In this document: piece by piece, positions 18,204 to 26,526 of the stretch
Position numbering within the stretch: the stretch's first letter is position 1
How the letters are laid out: every line of letters starts with the position of its first letter
DNA from: Terrabacter aerolatus
GTDB taxonomy: Bacteria > Actinomycetota > Actinomycetes > Actinomycetales > Dermatophilaceae
DNA length: 64,000 nucleotides
Direction: 5' to 3'
NCBI RefSeq assembly: GCF_007991735.1
Contig: NZ_BJYX01000006.1
Location: forward strand, 161,384-225,383
Notes under the pieces: generated by a model
Database searches by the model: none
Told to the model about the DNA's origin: nothing
Seen by the model: only the letters and a program-made list of their open reading frames with translations
Position numbers and translations under genes: made by a program

Positions 18204-18575
18204 ATGCCGTCCCGACCGACCCTGCCTCGCCCCGCCCCCGGCCAGCTGAAGTGGTGGGTGGTCGGCACTGTCGGCATCCTCGCCGGCGTGGGTCTGACGA
18301 TCTGGTTCGGGCTCTCCGCGACGCTGGGCCAGCCGAGCTGGGACACCCTGGGCTACAAGGTCGTCAGCGACCAGCAGGTGCGGGTCGACTTCCAGGTGAC
18401 CCGACCGGGTGGGCGCGCGATGACGTGCACGATCGAGGCGCTGGCGCGTGACTTCTCGCCCGTCGGCACGAGCACGGTGCGGGTGGCGGCGAGCGCCACC
18501 GAGACGACGACCGAGTCGGCCACCCTGCGCACGACCTCCCGTGCGGTCACCGGCCAGGTCAAGACCTGCTCCTGA
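18204..18575 (+). CDS. DUF4307 family membrane-anchored protein
   Basis: 123 residues. A short Pro/Arg-rich N-terminus, one membrane segment (about 18-38) and an extracytoplasmic beta-rich domain ending in a two-Cys pair (MTCTIEALARD and VKTCS, possibly a disulfide). DUF4307 proteins sit next to mca in many actinobacteria; their function is unknown. The ATG lies inside a GTATGCCG copy, so the repeated octamer and the start codon overlap. It is divergent from mca. Confidence 0.8.
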   Translation: MPSRPTLPRPAPGQLKWWVVGTVGILAGVGLTIWFGLSATLGQPSWDTLGYKVVSDQQVRVDFQVTRPGGRAMTCTIEALARDFSPVGTSTVRVAASATETTTESATLRTTSRAVTGQVKTCS

Positions 18576-18629
18576 CCTGCAGTTCTCCGGGACCGAAAGC
18601 GGCGTGAACTGCACGTTCGGCGTGCGTTT

Positions 18630-18638
18630 TGTTATCCT
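18630..18638 (+). promoter_or_regulatory. Extended -10 promoter of greA
   Basis: TGTTATCCT is an extended -10 element in an unusually T-rich stretch (GTTTTGTTATCC). A weak -35 (TGCACG at 18610) has suitable spacing. This predicts a leader of about 130 bases before greA, long enough to include the hairpin at 18725. Confidence 0.5.
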
Positions 18639-18724
18639 GAATGCTTCATCCAGGGTCCGGACCCGTCGCCGACCGGCACACGAGTCGTCGACACCCCCGT
18701 CCGGGCCCATCTGTTTTTGTGCAG

Positions 18725-18752
18725 GCGCCCACGCGGAGCACCGCGTGGGCGC
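18725..18752 (+). promoter_or_regulatory. Perfect 12-bp hairpin in the greA leader
   Basis: GCGCCCACGCGG pairs with CCGCGTGGGCGC around AGCA, ending 23 bases before the greA start and 9 bases before its AAGGAG site. A run of five T lies just upstream rather than downstream. It could be an attenuator or pause hairpin. GreA acts on backtracked polymerase, so a feedback role is attractive but unproven. Confidence 0.6.
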
Positions 18753-18775
18753 TGTTCATCCAAGGAGTGACAACC

Positions 18776-19261
18776 GTGACCGAGACTGCCGCTGGCTTCC
18801 TGACCCAGGATGCCCATGACCGCCTCAAGGCGGAGCTGGACCAGCTCACGGGCGAAGGTCGCCTCGAGATCGCACGCAAGATCGAGGAGGCCCGCGAGGA
18901 GGGCGACCTCAAGGAGAACGGCGGCTACCACGCCGCCCGCGAGGAGCAGGGCAAGATGGAGGCCCGCATCCGCCAGCTCACCGCGCTGCTCCAGGACGCC
19001 ACGATCGGCGAGACGCCCCCCGACGACGGTGTCGTCGAGCCGGGCATGCTCGTGACGGTCGAGATCTTCGGCGACGAGGAGACGTTCCTGCTCGGCAACC
19101 GCGAGATCGCCGACGGCTCCGACCTGCAGGTCTTCTCCGAGAAGTCCGCCATGGGCGCCGCCATCAACGGCAAGAGCGTCGGTGACAGCACGAGCTACGA
19201 GGCGCCGAACGGCAAGACGATCGACGTCAAGATCGTGGCCGCCAAGCCGTACACCGGCTGA
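18776..19261 (+). CDS. greA: Transcription elongation factor GreA
   Basis: 161 residues. The N-terminal coiled coil (about 10-78) carries the DLKENGGYHAAREEQ motif that enters the polymerase secondary channel. The C-terminal FKBP-like domain follows. GreA stimulates transcript cleavage by stalled RNA polymerase. The GTG start has an AAGGAG site 8 bases upstream. Single gene with its own promoter and terminator. Confidence 0.94.
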   Translation: MTETAAGFLTQDAHDRLKAELDQLTGEGRLEIARKIEEAREEGDLKENGGYHAAREEQGKMEARIRQLTALLQDATIGETPPDDGVVEPGMLVTVEIFGDEETFLLGNREIADGSDLQVFSEKSAMGAAINGKSVGDSTSYEAPNGKTIDVKIVAAKPYTG

Positions 19262-19278
19262 GCACCACTGCGCCTGAC

Positions 19279-19318
19279 GAACGGGCCGGCCGCCCCCTCG
19301 GGGGTGGCCGGCCCGTTC
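19279..19318 (+). terminator. greA terminator hairpin
   Basis: GAACGGGCCGGCC pairs with GGCCGGCCCGTTC. One mismatch is followed by CCCC/GGGG around CTCG. It begins 17 bases after the greA stop. Confidence 0.85.
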
Positions 19319-19403
19319 GCGTGTCCGGCGCCGGTGGCGCTCAGCGACGCCGAAGCGCTTCGGGCGCGCCGGGACGAACCGGCGCGCCAGAGCGGGACCG
19401 GCG

Positions 19404-20753
19404 TCAGTGCACGATCTGCGCGGCGACGGCCCGCGCGAGGCGCCCTCCGTCGGGGTCGTCGGCGAGCAGGCCCGCTGCGAAGAGCAGGTATGCCGTGTCG
19501 ACCGTCGCCTGCGCCGAGCGCGGCACCTTCCAGCCACCCGCATGGTCGGTCAGGACGGCCCCGAGCACGTGGTCGCGACCGGCGGCGTCGGCGTGACGCA
19601 GCACTCCCCCGGAGCCGACGAGGACCGCGACGTTGGCGAGCGGTCGCGCCGACTCGGTCGGCTGGGCCGCTCGAGCGTGCCGACGCACGGCGACGAGCGC
19701 CGCGAGCCGGGCGAGCTCGAGGTCGAGTCGTCGGTCCAGGTCGTCGGCGGGGAGGGAGCCCGGGCGCTCGTGGACGCGCGCGGCATACGCCCTGAGCGCG
19801 TCGACGTCCGCGACGCCGTCGAGCAGGTGCTCGCTCGTGGCGGCGTCGAGCACGTGCTCGGCGTTCCAGCGCATCCCGAGGTCACCCTCGACGGTGCGCG
19901 CGTGCCACAGCGGCGCCACGACCTCCTTGCGCAGGCCCGCGTCCTCCCCCTCGGGCGTCAGGCACGAGTACACGTCGGTCGTGGCCCCGCCGATGTCGAC
20001 GACGAGCACGTCGCCGCCGGTCTCCGACGCGAGCACCTCGACGCAGCGGAGCACGACGTCGGGCGTCGCCGCCTCGACCATCGCGGCGAAGTCGGGGTCG
20101 CGCGAGAGACCCTTGCCACCGATGACGTGACGCAGGAACGCGTCCCTGATCGCAGCACGAGCCGACTCCGGAGCGATGACGCCGATCTGCGGGAGCACGT
20201 TGTCGGCGAGGAGGGTCGGACGCCCGGCTCGCTCCAGCACCGCCGCGGCAGCCTCGCGCGCCTCGACGTTGCCGGCCACGACGATCGGGACGGCGCGCGC
20301 CCCGTGTCCGCCGATGGCGCCGGCGCCGAGCCGTGCGGCGTTGTGCAGCAGGACGTTGCTGTTGCCGCCGTCGGTGCCGCCGACGAGCAGGATGATGTCG
20401 GGACGGGACGCGCGGACGCCGGCGACGTCGGCGCGGGTCAGCTCACCCGCCGCTACGTGCACGACCTTGGCGCCTGCCGAGAGCCCCACCCGGTGGCCTG
20501 CCTGGGCCGTGACGGTGCGCTCGTAGCCGACGACGGCGAGCCGGAGCCCACCACCGGCGCTCGAGCAGGCACGTACGACGGCGTCGTCGGGCACCCCGAG
20601 CTCGGCGCGCACCGTCCGGTAGCCGTCAAGGATGTCGCCGCGGCCCTGCGTGCCCGTCGTCAGGCTCGAGGCCGTGCCCAGCACCGTGCCGTCGTCCGCG
20701 ACGAGCGCGCCCTTGGTGAACGTCGACCCGAAGTCGACGGCGAGGATCGTCAT
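19404..20753 (-). CDS. MutL-type glutamate-mutase reactivating ATPase (GlmL/MutL family)
   Basis: 449 residues. An ASKHA-fold protein: LAVDFGSTFTKG (phosphate 1), the adenosine motif LLVGGTDGGNSN and VVDIGGATTDVYS (phosphate 2). The family was named from glutamate mutase operons, where it reactivates a B12-dependent mutase. No mutase subunit is adjacent, so it is an orphan here, perhaps serving an aminomutase elsewhere. It lies 23 bases beyond the stop of the cystathionine gamma-synthase gene. Two GTATGCCG sites are inside. Confidence 0.82.
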   Translation of the reverse strand: MTILAVDFGSTFTKGALVADDGTVLGTASSLTTGTQGRGDILDGYRTVRAELGVPDDAVVRACSSAGGGLRLAVVGYERTVTAQAGHRVGLSAGAKVVHVAAGELTRADVAGVRASRPDIILLVGGTDGGNSNVLLHNAARLGAGAIGGHGARAVPIVVAGNVEAREAAAAVLERAGRPTLLADNVLPQIGVIAPESARAAIRDAFLRHVIGGKGLSRDPDFAAMVEAATPDVVLRCVEVLASETGGDVLVVDIGGATTDVYSCLTPEGEDAGLRKEVVAPLWHARTVEGDLGMRWNAEHVLDAATSEHLLDGVADVDALRAYAARVHERPGSLPADDLDRRLDLELARLAALVAVRRHARAAQPTESARPLANVAVLVGSGGVLRHADAAGRDHVLGAVLTDHAGGWKVPRSAQATVDTAYLLFAAGLLADDPDGGRLARAVAAQIVH

Positions 20754-20776
20754 GCGTCGCGGCGGGCTGGGTCGGG

Positions 20777-21955
20777 TCACCCGTGGATGTCGAGGGCCTC
20801 GCGCAGGTCGGCGATGAGGTCGTCGACGTCCTCGATGCCGACCGACAGCCGGATGAGGTCGCTCGGCACCTCGAGCTCGGTCCCGGCCACGCTCGCGTGC
20901 GTCATGCGGCCCGGGTGCTCGATGAGCGACTCGACGCCGCCCAGCGACTCGCCGAGGGTCCACAGGCTGACCGCCGCGCAGGTCTTGACCGCTGCGTCCT
21001 CGCCGCGCTTCATCCGGAAGCTGACCATGCCGCCGAAGCGCTTCATCTGGCGCGCGGCGACGTCGTGGTTGGCGTGGCCGGGCAGGCCCGGGTAGAGCAC
21101 CTGCAAGACGCCGGCGTGGCCCTCGAGGAAGTCGACGACCTTCTCGGCGTTGTCGCAGTGGCGCTCCATACGGATGGCCAGGGTCTTGAGACCGCGGAGG
21201 GTCAGCCACGAGTCGAAGGGGCCCGCGACACCGCCGATGCTGTTCTGGTGGAAGGCGATCCGCTCCTCGGCGTCCTCGTAGCCCGGCACCGCGATGCTCT
21301 TGGCCGTGACGACGGCGCCCCCGACGACGTCGCTGTGCCCGCCGGAGTACTTCGTCGTGGAGTGCGTGACGATGTCGGCGCCGAGTGCGATGGGGCTCTG
21401 CAGGTAGGCGGTGGCGAAGGTGTTGTCGACGACGAGCACGGCGCCCGCCTCGTGGGCGACCGCGGCGATGGCCTCGATGTCGGCGATGCCCAGCAGCGGG
21501 TTGGTCGGAGTCTCGACCCACACCATCTTCGTCCGACCGGGGCGGATCGCCGCCCGAACGGCCTCGACGTCGCCCATGTTCGCGATCGCGTGCTCGACGC
21601 CCTGCGGCTTCGCGACCTTGTTGAAGTAGCGGTAGGTGCCACCGTAGGCGTCGTTGGGCACGACGACGTGGTCACCGGGGACGAGCAGGGCGCGGGCCAC
21701 GGTGTCCTGGCCGGCGAGACCCGAGGCGAAGGCGAAACCGCGGCTGCCCCCCTCGAGCGCGGCGATGCACTCCTCGAGCGCGTTGCGGGTCGGGTTGGCC
21801 GACCGGCTGTACTCGTAGCCGTTCCGGAAGCCGCCGATGCCGTCCTGCTTGTAGGTCGACACCTGGTAGATCGGGGGCACCACCGCACCGGTGAGCTCGT
21901 CGGCCTCCTGGCCGGCGTGGATGGCGCGTGTGGAGAATCCGTGCTCGTCAGACAT
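20777..21955 (-). CDS. metB: Cystathionine gamma-synthase (or gamma-lyase), PLP-dependent
   Basis: 392 residues of the Cys/Met-metabolism PLP family. The PLP lysine lies in STTKYSGGHSD. STRAIHAGQ at the N-terminus and ESLGGVESLIEHP near the C-terminus are family signatures. Synthase and lyase cannot be told apart by eye. With cystathionine beta-synthase at 58850-60220, a reverse transsulfuration route from homocysteine to cysteine is possible, which would favour lyase activity. It is followed closely by the mutL-type gene. Confidence 0.87.
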   Translation of the reverse strand: MSDEHGFSTRAIHAGQEADELTGAVVPPIYQVSTYKQDGIGGFRNGYEYSRSANPTRNALEECIAALEGGSRGFAFASGLAGQDTVARALLVPGDHVVVPNDAYGGTYRYFNKVAKPQGVEHAIANMGDVEAVRAAIRPGRTKMVWVETPTNPLLGIADIEAIAAVAHEAGAVLVVDNTFATAYLQSPIALGADIVTHSTTKYSGGHSDVVGGAVVTAKSIAVPGYEDAEERIAFHQNSIGGVAGPFDSWLTLRGLKTLAIRMERHCDNAEKVVDFLEGHAGVLQVLYPGLPGHANHDVAARQMKRFGGMVSFRMKRGEDAAVKTCAAVSLWTLGESLGGVESLIEHPGRMTHASVAGTELEVPSDLIRLSVGIEDVDDLIADLREALDIHG

Positions 21956-22034
21956 GGCTCCGAGCCTATGCCCTGCGACGCGGCGGCCCGCACGGGCCGG
22001 GGCGTCGCCGTCGGCCGTCTGAGATGCTGCCCTC

Positions 22035-22775
22035 GTGCCCCCGGAGTTCGTCTACAGCAACCGCAGCGTGCGACCCCGCGGGCCCGTGCTCTCTGCGCTC
22101 TCGGCCACCTTCCCGGGCATCCGCGCGGTCCAGGACCAGGTGCTCCCGTATGCCGTGTGGTGGGAGTCCCACAACCGCGTGGCCGCCGGGCAGTCCGGCC
22201 CGCTGTGGGTGGCGCTCGGCGACTCGATGACACAGGGCATCGGCGCGAGCGCGCCGGACCGCGGCTGGGTGGGCCAGCTGAGCGGGCGTCTCGCGGCCCG
22301 CGGCTGGGACCACCGGCTCGTCAACCTCGGGGTCAACGGTGCCCGCGTCGAGGACGTCCTCGAGCGGCAGCTGCCGGCCCTCGAGGTCCTCGAGAGCCGC
22401 GAGGCGGCGCCCGGAACCGGTTCGTCCCGGGCCGCGGCGGCGCTCGTCACGGTCGTCATCGGGTCCAACGACGTCGTGGTCCGCAAGCACCGGCGCGGCC
22501 TCGTCGATCGGTTCGCCGAGCTCCTCGACCGGCTCCCCGAGGGCGCGCTCGTGTCCAACCTCCCCAACCCGCACCGCGAGGCACGTGCCGTCGACGCGAT
22601 GCTGCGGGAGCGGGCCGACGCCGGGCGCCTCGTCCTCGTCGACATGCGACGCGACGGACCCCGCTCGTGGCGGGGCCGGCTCGCCTCGGACAAGTTCCAC
22701 CCGAACGACCGCGGCTACGCCGAGATGGCGAGCGTCGTGGAGCGCGCCGTCGACCGGGCCGACGTGCTCCCCTGA
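22035..22775 (+). CDS. SGNH/GDSL-family hydrolase
   Basis: 246 residues, GTG start. Block I GDSMT is at residues 62-66 (catalytic Ser64), a Gly in VNGARVED, the Asn in GSNDVV, and block V SDKFHPND supplies the Asp and His. No signal peptide, so probably cytoplasmic; the substrate ester is unknown. YAVWW near residue 40 is encoded by a full-length GTATGCCGTGTGG copy. It is divergent from metB and convergent with the ABC transporter. Confidence 0.88.
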   Translation: MPPEFVYSNRSVRPRGPVLSALSATFPGIRAVQDQVLPYAVWWESHNRVAAGQSGPLWVALGDSMTQGIGASAPDRGWVGQLSGRLAARGWDHRLVNLGVNGARVEDVLERQLPALEVLESREAAPGTGSSRAAAALVTVVIGSNDVVVRKHRRGLVDRFAELLDRLPEGALVSNLPNPHREARAVDAMLRERADAGRLVLVDMRRDGPRSWRGRLASDKFHPNDRGYAEMASVVERAVDRADVLP

Positions 22776-22832
22776 GGTCGGCGCACGGCATACGCCCTCG
22801 GGATGCGTTGGCGCAGGCGAGCCCAGGCGAGC

Positions 22833-23624
22833 TCAGTCGAGCGGGTCGAGGATGCGGTGCAGGAACTGGCGTGCCCGATCGGTGCGGGGTCGGGTCAGCA
22901 CCTCGTCCGGGGTGCCTCGTTCGACGATGACCCCGCCGTCCATGAAGAGCACCTGGTCGGCGACCTGCTGGGCGAAGCGGATCTCGTGGGTCACCACGAC
23001 CATCGTCCACCCCTGTGCCGCAAGGTCGTTGATGACCAGGAGCACCTCGCCGACGAGCTCGGGGTCGAGCGCGGACGTCGGCTCGTCGAAGAGCATCAGC
23101 TTGGGTCGCACCGCGAGGGCCCGGGCGATGCCGACCCGCTGCTGCTGCCCGCCGGAGAGCTGGAAGGGGTAGGCGTCGGCCTTCTCCTCGAGCCCGACGA
23201 GGCGCAGCAGCTCGCGCGCCTCGGCCTCGACCGCGGCGCGGTCTCGGCGCTGGGCGAGCACCGGTCCTGCCGTGACGTTCGCGAGGACGGTGAGGTGCGG
23301 GAAGAGGTGGTGCGCCTGGAAGACCATGCCGCTCTGGGCGCGGAGGGTCGCCACCTGACGCTTCGTCACCGGACGCTGGGCGAAGTCGACCTCGACGTCG
23401 CCGATCCGGACGACGCCGGCGTCGGCCACGTCGAGGGCGTTGAGCGACCGCAGGACCGTCGTCTTGCCCGAGCCGGACGGACCGATGAGGACGGTGACGC
23501 TGCCCGGCGCGACGTCGAAGTCGATCGAGCGCAGCACCTCGTGATCGCCGAAGGACTTCGCGAGGCCGGAGACCGACACCAGCGGGCCGGACTGCGCGGC
23601 AGGGGTTCTCGTGGGATCGGTCAT
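22833..23624 (-). CDS. Polar amino acid ABC transporter, ATP-binding protein
   Basis: 263 residues. Walker A GPSGSGKTT, the Q-loop VFQAHHLFPHLT, signature LSGGQQQR, Walker B LMLFDEPTSALDP and H-loop VVVTHE are all present, in the GlnQ/TcyC style. The ATG overlaps the permease stop (ATGA). It is the third gene of the transporter operon. Confidence 0.92.
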   Translation of the reverse strand: MTDPTRTPAAQSGPLVSVSGLAKSFGDHEVLRSIDFDVAPGSVTVLIGPSGSGKTTVLRSLNALDVADAGVVRIGDVEVDFAQRPVTKRQVATLRAQSGMVFQAHHLFPHLTVLANVTAGPVLAQRRDRAAVEAEARELLRLVGLEEKADAYPFQLSGGQQQRVGIARALAVRPKLMLFDEPTSALDPELVGEVLLVINDLAAQGWTMVVVTHEIRFAQQVADQVLFMDGGVIVERGTPDEVLTRPRTDRARQFLHRILDPLD

Positions 23625-24289
23625 GCTGCGACGTACCTGTTCTGTCGTTCCTCGAGCCGGGACTGCCCGAAGGACAGCACGAGGCACACGACCCAGTAGT
23701 AGACGGCGGCCACCCCGTAGAGCGCGAAGAACTGGAACGTCGGCGCGGCAGCCTCCTGAGCCACGCGGAGCAGCTCGGTGACCTGGATGGTCGAGGCCAG
23801 CGAGGTGTCCTTGACGAGGGAGATCAGGGTGTTGGACAACGGCGGGATCGCCGTCCGCGCAGCCTGCGGGAGGACGACCCGACGCAGGGTCGTGACGTAG
23901 CCCATGCCCACCGTCGACGCGGCCTCCCACTGGCCCTTCGGGACGGAGAGGATCGCCGAGCGGATCACCTCGGCGGCATAACCGCCGACGTTGAGGGTGA
24001 AGGCGAGGACGGCCGCCGGGAAGGGGTCGAAGCGCACCCCCATCGAGGGCAGTCCGTAGAAGATGATGAAGAGCTGCAGCAGCAGGGGCGTGCCCCTGAT
24101 GACGGAGATGTAGAGCCGCGCGAGGCTCGAGACCACCCGCACCGAGGACAGCCGCATGAGGGCGACGCCGAGCGCGAGGACGAGCCCCAGGACGAAGCTG
24201 ATGAGGGTCAGCGGGATCGTCGACGTCACCGTGGCGCGCAGGAGCGGCCCGAGCGAGTCGAGGATCAGCGAGACGGTCTGGTCGTTCAC
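23621..24289 (-). CDS. Polar amino acid ABC transporter, permease
   Basis: 222 residues with about five membrane helices. It carries the EAA-type loop (QWEAASTVGMGYVTTLRRVVLPQAAR) that contacts the ATPase, and RGTPLLLQLF, typical of the HisMQ family. The GTG start overlaps the binding-protein stop (GTGA). One permease gene implies a homodimer. Confidence 0.92.
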   Translation of the reverse strand: MNDQTVSLILDSLGPLLRATVTSTIPLTLISFVLGLVLALGVALMRLSSVRVVSSLARLYISVIRGTPLLLQLFIIFYGLPSMGVRFDPFPAAVLAFTLNVGGYAAEVIRSAILSVPKGQWEAASTVGMGYVTTLRRVVLPQAARTAIPPLSNTLISLVKDTSLASTIQVTELLRVAQEAAAPTFQFFALYGVAAVYYWVVCLVLSFGQSRLEERQNRYVAA

Positions 24290-25101
24290 GAGGCGGAGGA
24301 GGCAGCCGGTCGCTTCGTGACGTCGCTCGAGAAGTACTTCTCGGAGATCTTGGCGAGCGTGCCGTCGGCCTCGAGGTCGGCGAGGGCCTTGTCGATGGCG
24401 GGCACGAGGTCGGAGCCCTTGCGGGTCGCGACGACCTGCTCGGACACGTCACCGGTCTTGGCGGCGATCTTCACCGAGCGGTCGCCGGTGGACTTGAGGT
24501 ACTCGAGCACGGCGAGGCTGTCGTTGACGGTGGCGTCGACGCGCGACTGCTTGAGCAGCGTGATGGCCTGCGTGAAGCCCTCGACCGACTCGACCTGTGC
24601 GCCGGCGTCCTTGGCCACCTTGCTCCAGTTGCTCGTCAGGCTCTGGGCCGACGACTTGCCCTTGAGGCCGGCGAGCGAGGTGATCGACGCGTCGTCGGCG
24701 CGCGTGGCGATGACGCCCTCGGACCACGTGTACGTCGAGCTGAGGCCGTAGAGGCCGGCCCGCTCGGGGTTCTTCGTCACCTGGTTGACGACGACGTCGA
24801 AGCGGTCCGCGGCGAGGCCGGCGAAGATCGAGTCCCACGGCGTCTCGACGTACTCGACCTTGACCCCGAGCTTGCCGGCGACGGCCTGGGCGACCTCGAC
24901 GTCGTAGCCGGTCAGGGCGTTGGTCTTCGGGTCGTGGAACGAGAAGGGCGAGTAGGTCCCCTCGGTGCCGACCTTGAGCACGCCGGCGTCCTTGACCGCC
25001 TGCAGGTCCGATCCGCCGCCGGCTCCGGTGCTGCTGCACGCGGCGAGGACGGCGCTGAGGACGGTGGCGAGAAGGACGGTGAGGACGGACCTCGAACGCA
25101 T
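24286..25101 (-). CDS. Amino acid ABC transporter substrate-binding lipoprotein
   Basis: 271 residues. A signal peptide ends at lipobox LAAC (Cys22). The mature protein is a family-3 solute-binding protein: GTEGTYSPFSFHD, TGYDVEVAQAVA and WDSIFAGLAADRFDVVVNQ. A cystine-type specificity is possible from resemblance to TcyA-like proteins and the sulfur genes nearby, but this is weak inference. The promoter region upstream (25140-25185) is AT-rich for this genome, with an imperfect dyad around CCAGCC/GGATGG. Confidence 0.88.
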   Translation of the reverse strand: MRSRSVLTVLLATVLSAVLAACSSTGAGGGSDLQAVKDAGVLKVGTEGTYSPFSFHDPKTNALTGYDVEVAQAVAGKLGVKVEYVETPWDSIFAGLAADRFDVVVNQVTKNPERAGLYGLSSTYTWSEGVIATRADDASITSLAGLKGKSSAQSLTSNWSKVAKDAGAQVESVEGFTQAITLLKQSRVDATVNDSLAVLEYLKSTGDRSVKIAAKTGDVSEQVVATRKGSDLVPAIDKALADLEADGTLAKISEKYFSSDVTKRPAASSAS

Positions 25102-25280
25102 GGTGGGGACTTCCTGGTGGATCGGACGGGGATGAGGACGTCCGTCAACCTATAAGCCAGCCTTTGGATGGGCATAATCCTGAGAGGACGTCCATCGCGT
25201 GCCAACCGACCGAGCGGCCGGTGCATTCCCGACCGGCGTGTCGCGTCACGCGACCTGCCGCCGACCGGGTGGCGAGCCGC

Positions 25281-25766
25281 TCAGTCCGTGAGAGAGCGCA
25301 GGTAGCCGTCCAGCGCGGCCCGGTCGGTACCGAGCGTCTTGACGTCGTGGCCGAGGGCGGTGCTCGCCTGGGCCGATGTCAGCGAGAAGGTCTGGCCCGC
25401 CGCCGTGACGTGGACGGCGTCGAGGTTCGTCACGGTGCCGAGGAGCAGCGTCGCCGGGGCCGTGAAGTCGGTCGACGCGACCGGCTTGGCCGGGTCGGAC
25501 AGGGCGATCGTCACGGCATACGGCTTGCTCGTCGTCCACAACGAGAGCGTGAAGGTGCCCGCGGGCCCGAAGCCGGCGTCGCCGACGAGGGCGATGACCT
25601 TGGAGTTGTCGCCGACGTATGCCGTCCGGTGCGCCCACAGGGCCTGCGCCCGGGCGTCGGCCCCGACGGTCGCCGACGAACCCGCGGCCGTGCCGTCGGA
25701 GGTGGCGGTGCACCCGGTCAGCATGACGGCTGCCACGACGAGGGAGCCGACGACGGTGCGGACCAT
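25281..25766 (-). CDS. Small lipoprotein, probable DUF4825 family
   Basis: 161 residues. The signal peptide ends in lipobox LTGC (Cys19 region), followed by a Ser/Thr/Ala linker and a domain beginning AYVGDNSKV, which I associate with DUF4825. The function is unknown. The start follows AGGAGA at good spacing; a longer frame upstream lacks a ribosome-binding site. Two GTATGCCG sites, one on each side of the codon pair type (Ala-Tyr and Tyr-Ala), lie inside. Confidence 0.75.
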   Translation of the reverse strand: MVRTVVGSLVVAAVMLTGCTATSDGTAAGSSATVGADARAQALWAHRTAYVGDNSKVIALVGDAGFGPAGTFTLSLWTTSKPYAVTIALSDPAKPVASTDFTAPATLLLGTVTNLDAVHVTAAGQTFSLTSAQASTALGHDVKTLGTDRAALDGYLRSLTD

Positions 25767-25869
25767 GGGTGTCTCCTGTCTACGACGCCGACGACCGGCG
25801 TCCTGCATGCAACCGACGCCGGGTCGCCGTGACCGGTTCCCCATGACCGCGGGTGCAGCGCCGGCAGGC

Positions 25870-26526
25870 TCAGCCGACCCCGTGGTCGCGGGCCCACAGC
25901 GCCGCCGAGGTGCGGTCGCCCACCCCGATCTGTCGGAAGACGTTGCCCAGGTGCACCTTGACGGTGCGCTCGCTGATGCCGAGGGCGCGCGCGATCTGCT
26001 TGTTGGCGAGCCCGCGTGCGACGTGCGCCAGCACCTCGCGCTCCCGGTCGCTGAGCGCCGGCCACCGCGCGGGGCGGTCCGGCCGGTCGAGCCGGTCGAA
26101 GCGGTCGGGCCGGTCGGGCGACGGGAGCAGGGCGCGGGTCACGCGCGGGTCGATGGGCGCGTGCCCGGCAGCCGCCGAGCGCACCGCGGCGAGGACGTCT
26201 GCCGGCTCGCTGTCCTTGAGCAGGTAGCCGACGGCGCCTGCCTCGGTCGCGGCGCGCACCCGGTCCGCCTCGGCGAACGACGTCAGCACGACCACCGGAG
26301 CCGTGGCGCCGTCGGCTCTCAGCCGACGGATCGCCTCTATGCCGTCGACGCCGGGCATCGAGAGGTCCATGAGGACGACGTCCGGACCGAGGTCGCGCAC
26401 GACGTCGACGGCGGCAGCGCCGTCGGCCGCCTCACCGACGACGCGCAGGTCGCCGCTCGCGTCGATGATGGTGCGCAGGCCCGCGCGAACGAGTCGGTGG
26501 TCGTCGACGACGACGACGGTCGTCAC
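25870..26526 (-). CDS. NarL/LuxR-family response regulator
   Basis: 218 residues. Receiver domain (1 to about 120) with acidic pocket VVDDH, phospho-Asp in VVLMDLSMPG and Lys in LLKDSE. A linker made of short repeats (RPDRFDRLDRPDRPAR) leads to a LuxR helix-turn-helix (LSDREREVLAHVARGLANKQIA). The GTG start overlaps the kinase stop (GTGA), so it pairs with that kinase. Confidence 0.92.
   Translation of the reverse strand: MTTVVVVDDHRLVRAGLRTIIDASGDLRVVGEAADGAAAVDVVRDLGPDVVLMDLSMPGVDGIEAIRRLRADGATAPVVVLTSFAEADRVRAATEAGAVGYLLKDSEPADVLAAVRSAAAGHAPIDPRVTRALLPSPDRPDRFDRLDRPDRPARWPALSDREREVLAHVARGLANKQIARALGISERTVKVHLGNVFRQIGVGDRTSAALWARDHGVG

Noticed and set aside
23974..23981. GGCATAA in the permease gene as another signature site
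   Set aside because: It differs at the last base (GTTATGCC) and is encoded as ordinary Gly-Tyr-Ala; not counted.
25140..25190. S-box or T-box riboswitch upstream of the amino acid transporter
   Set aside because: Only an AT-rich stretch with an imperfect dyad is present; the leader is too short for either RNA.
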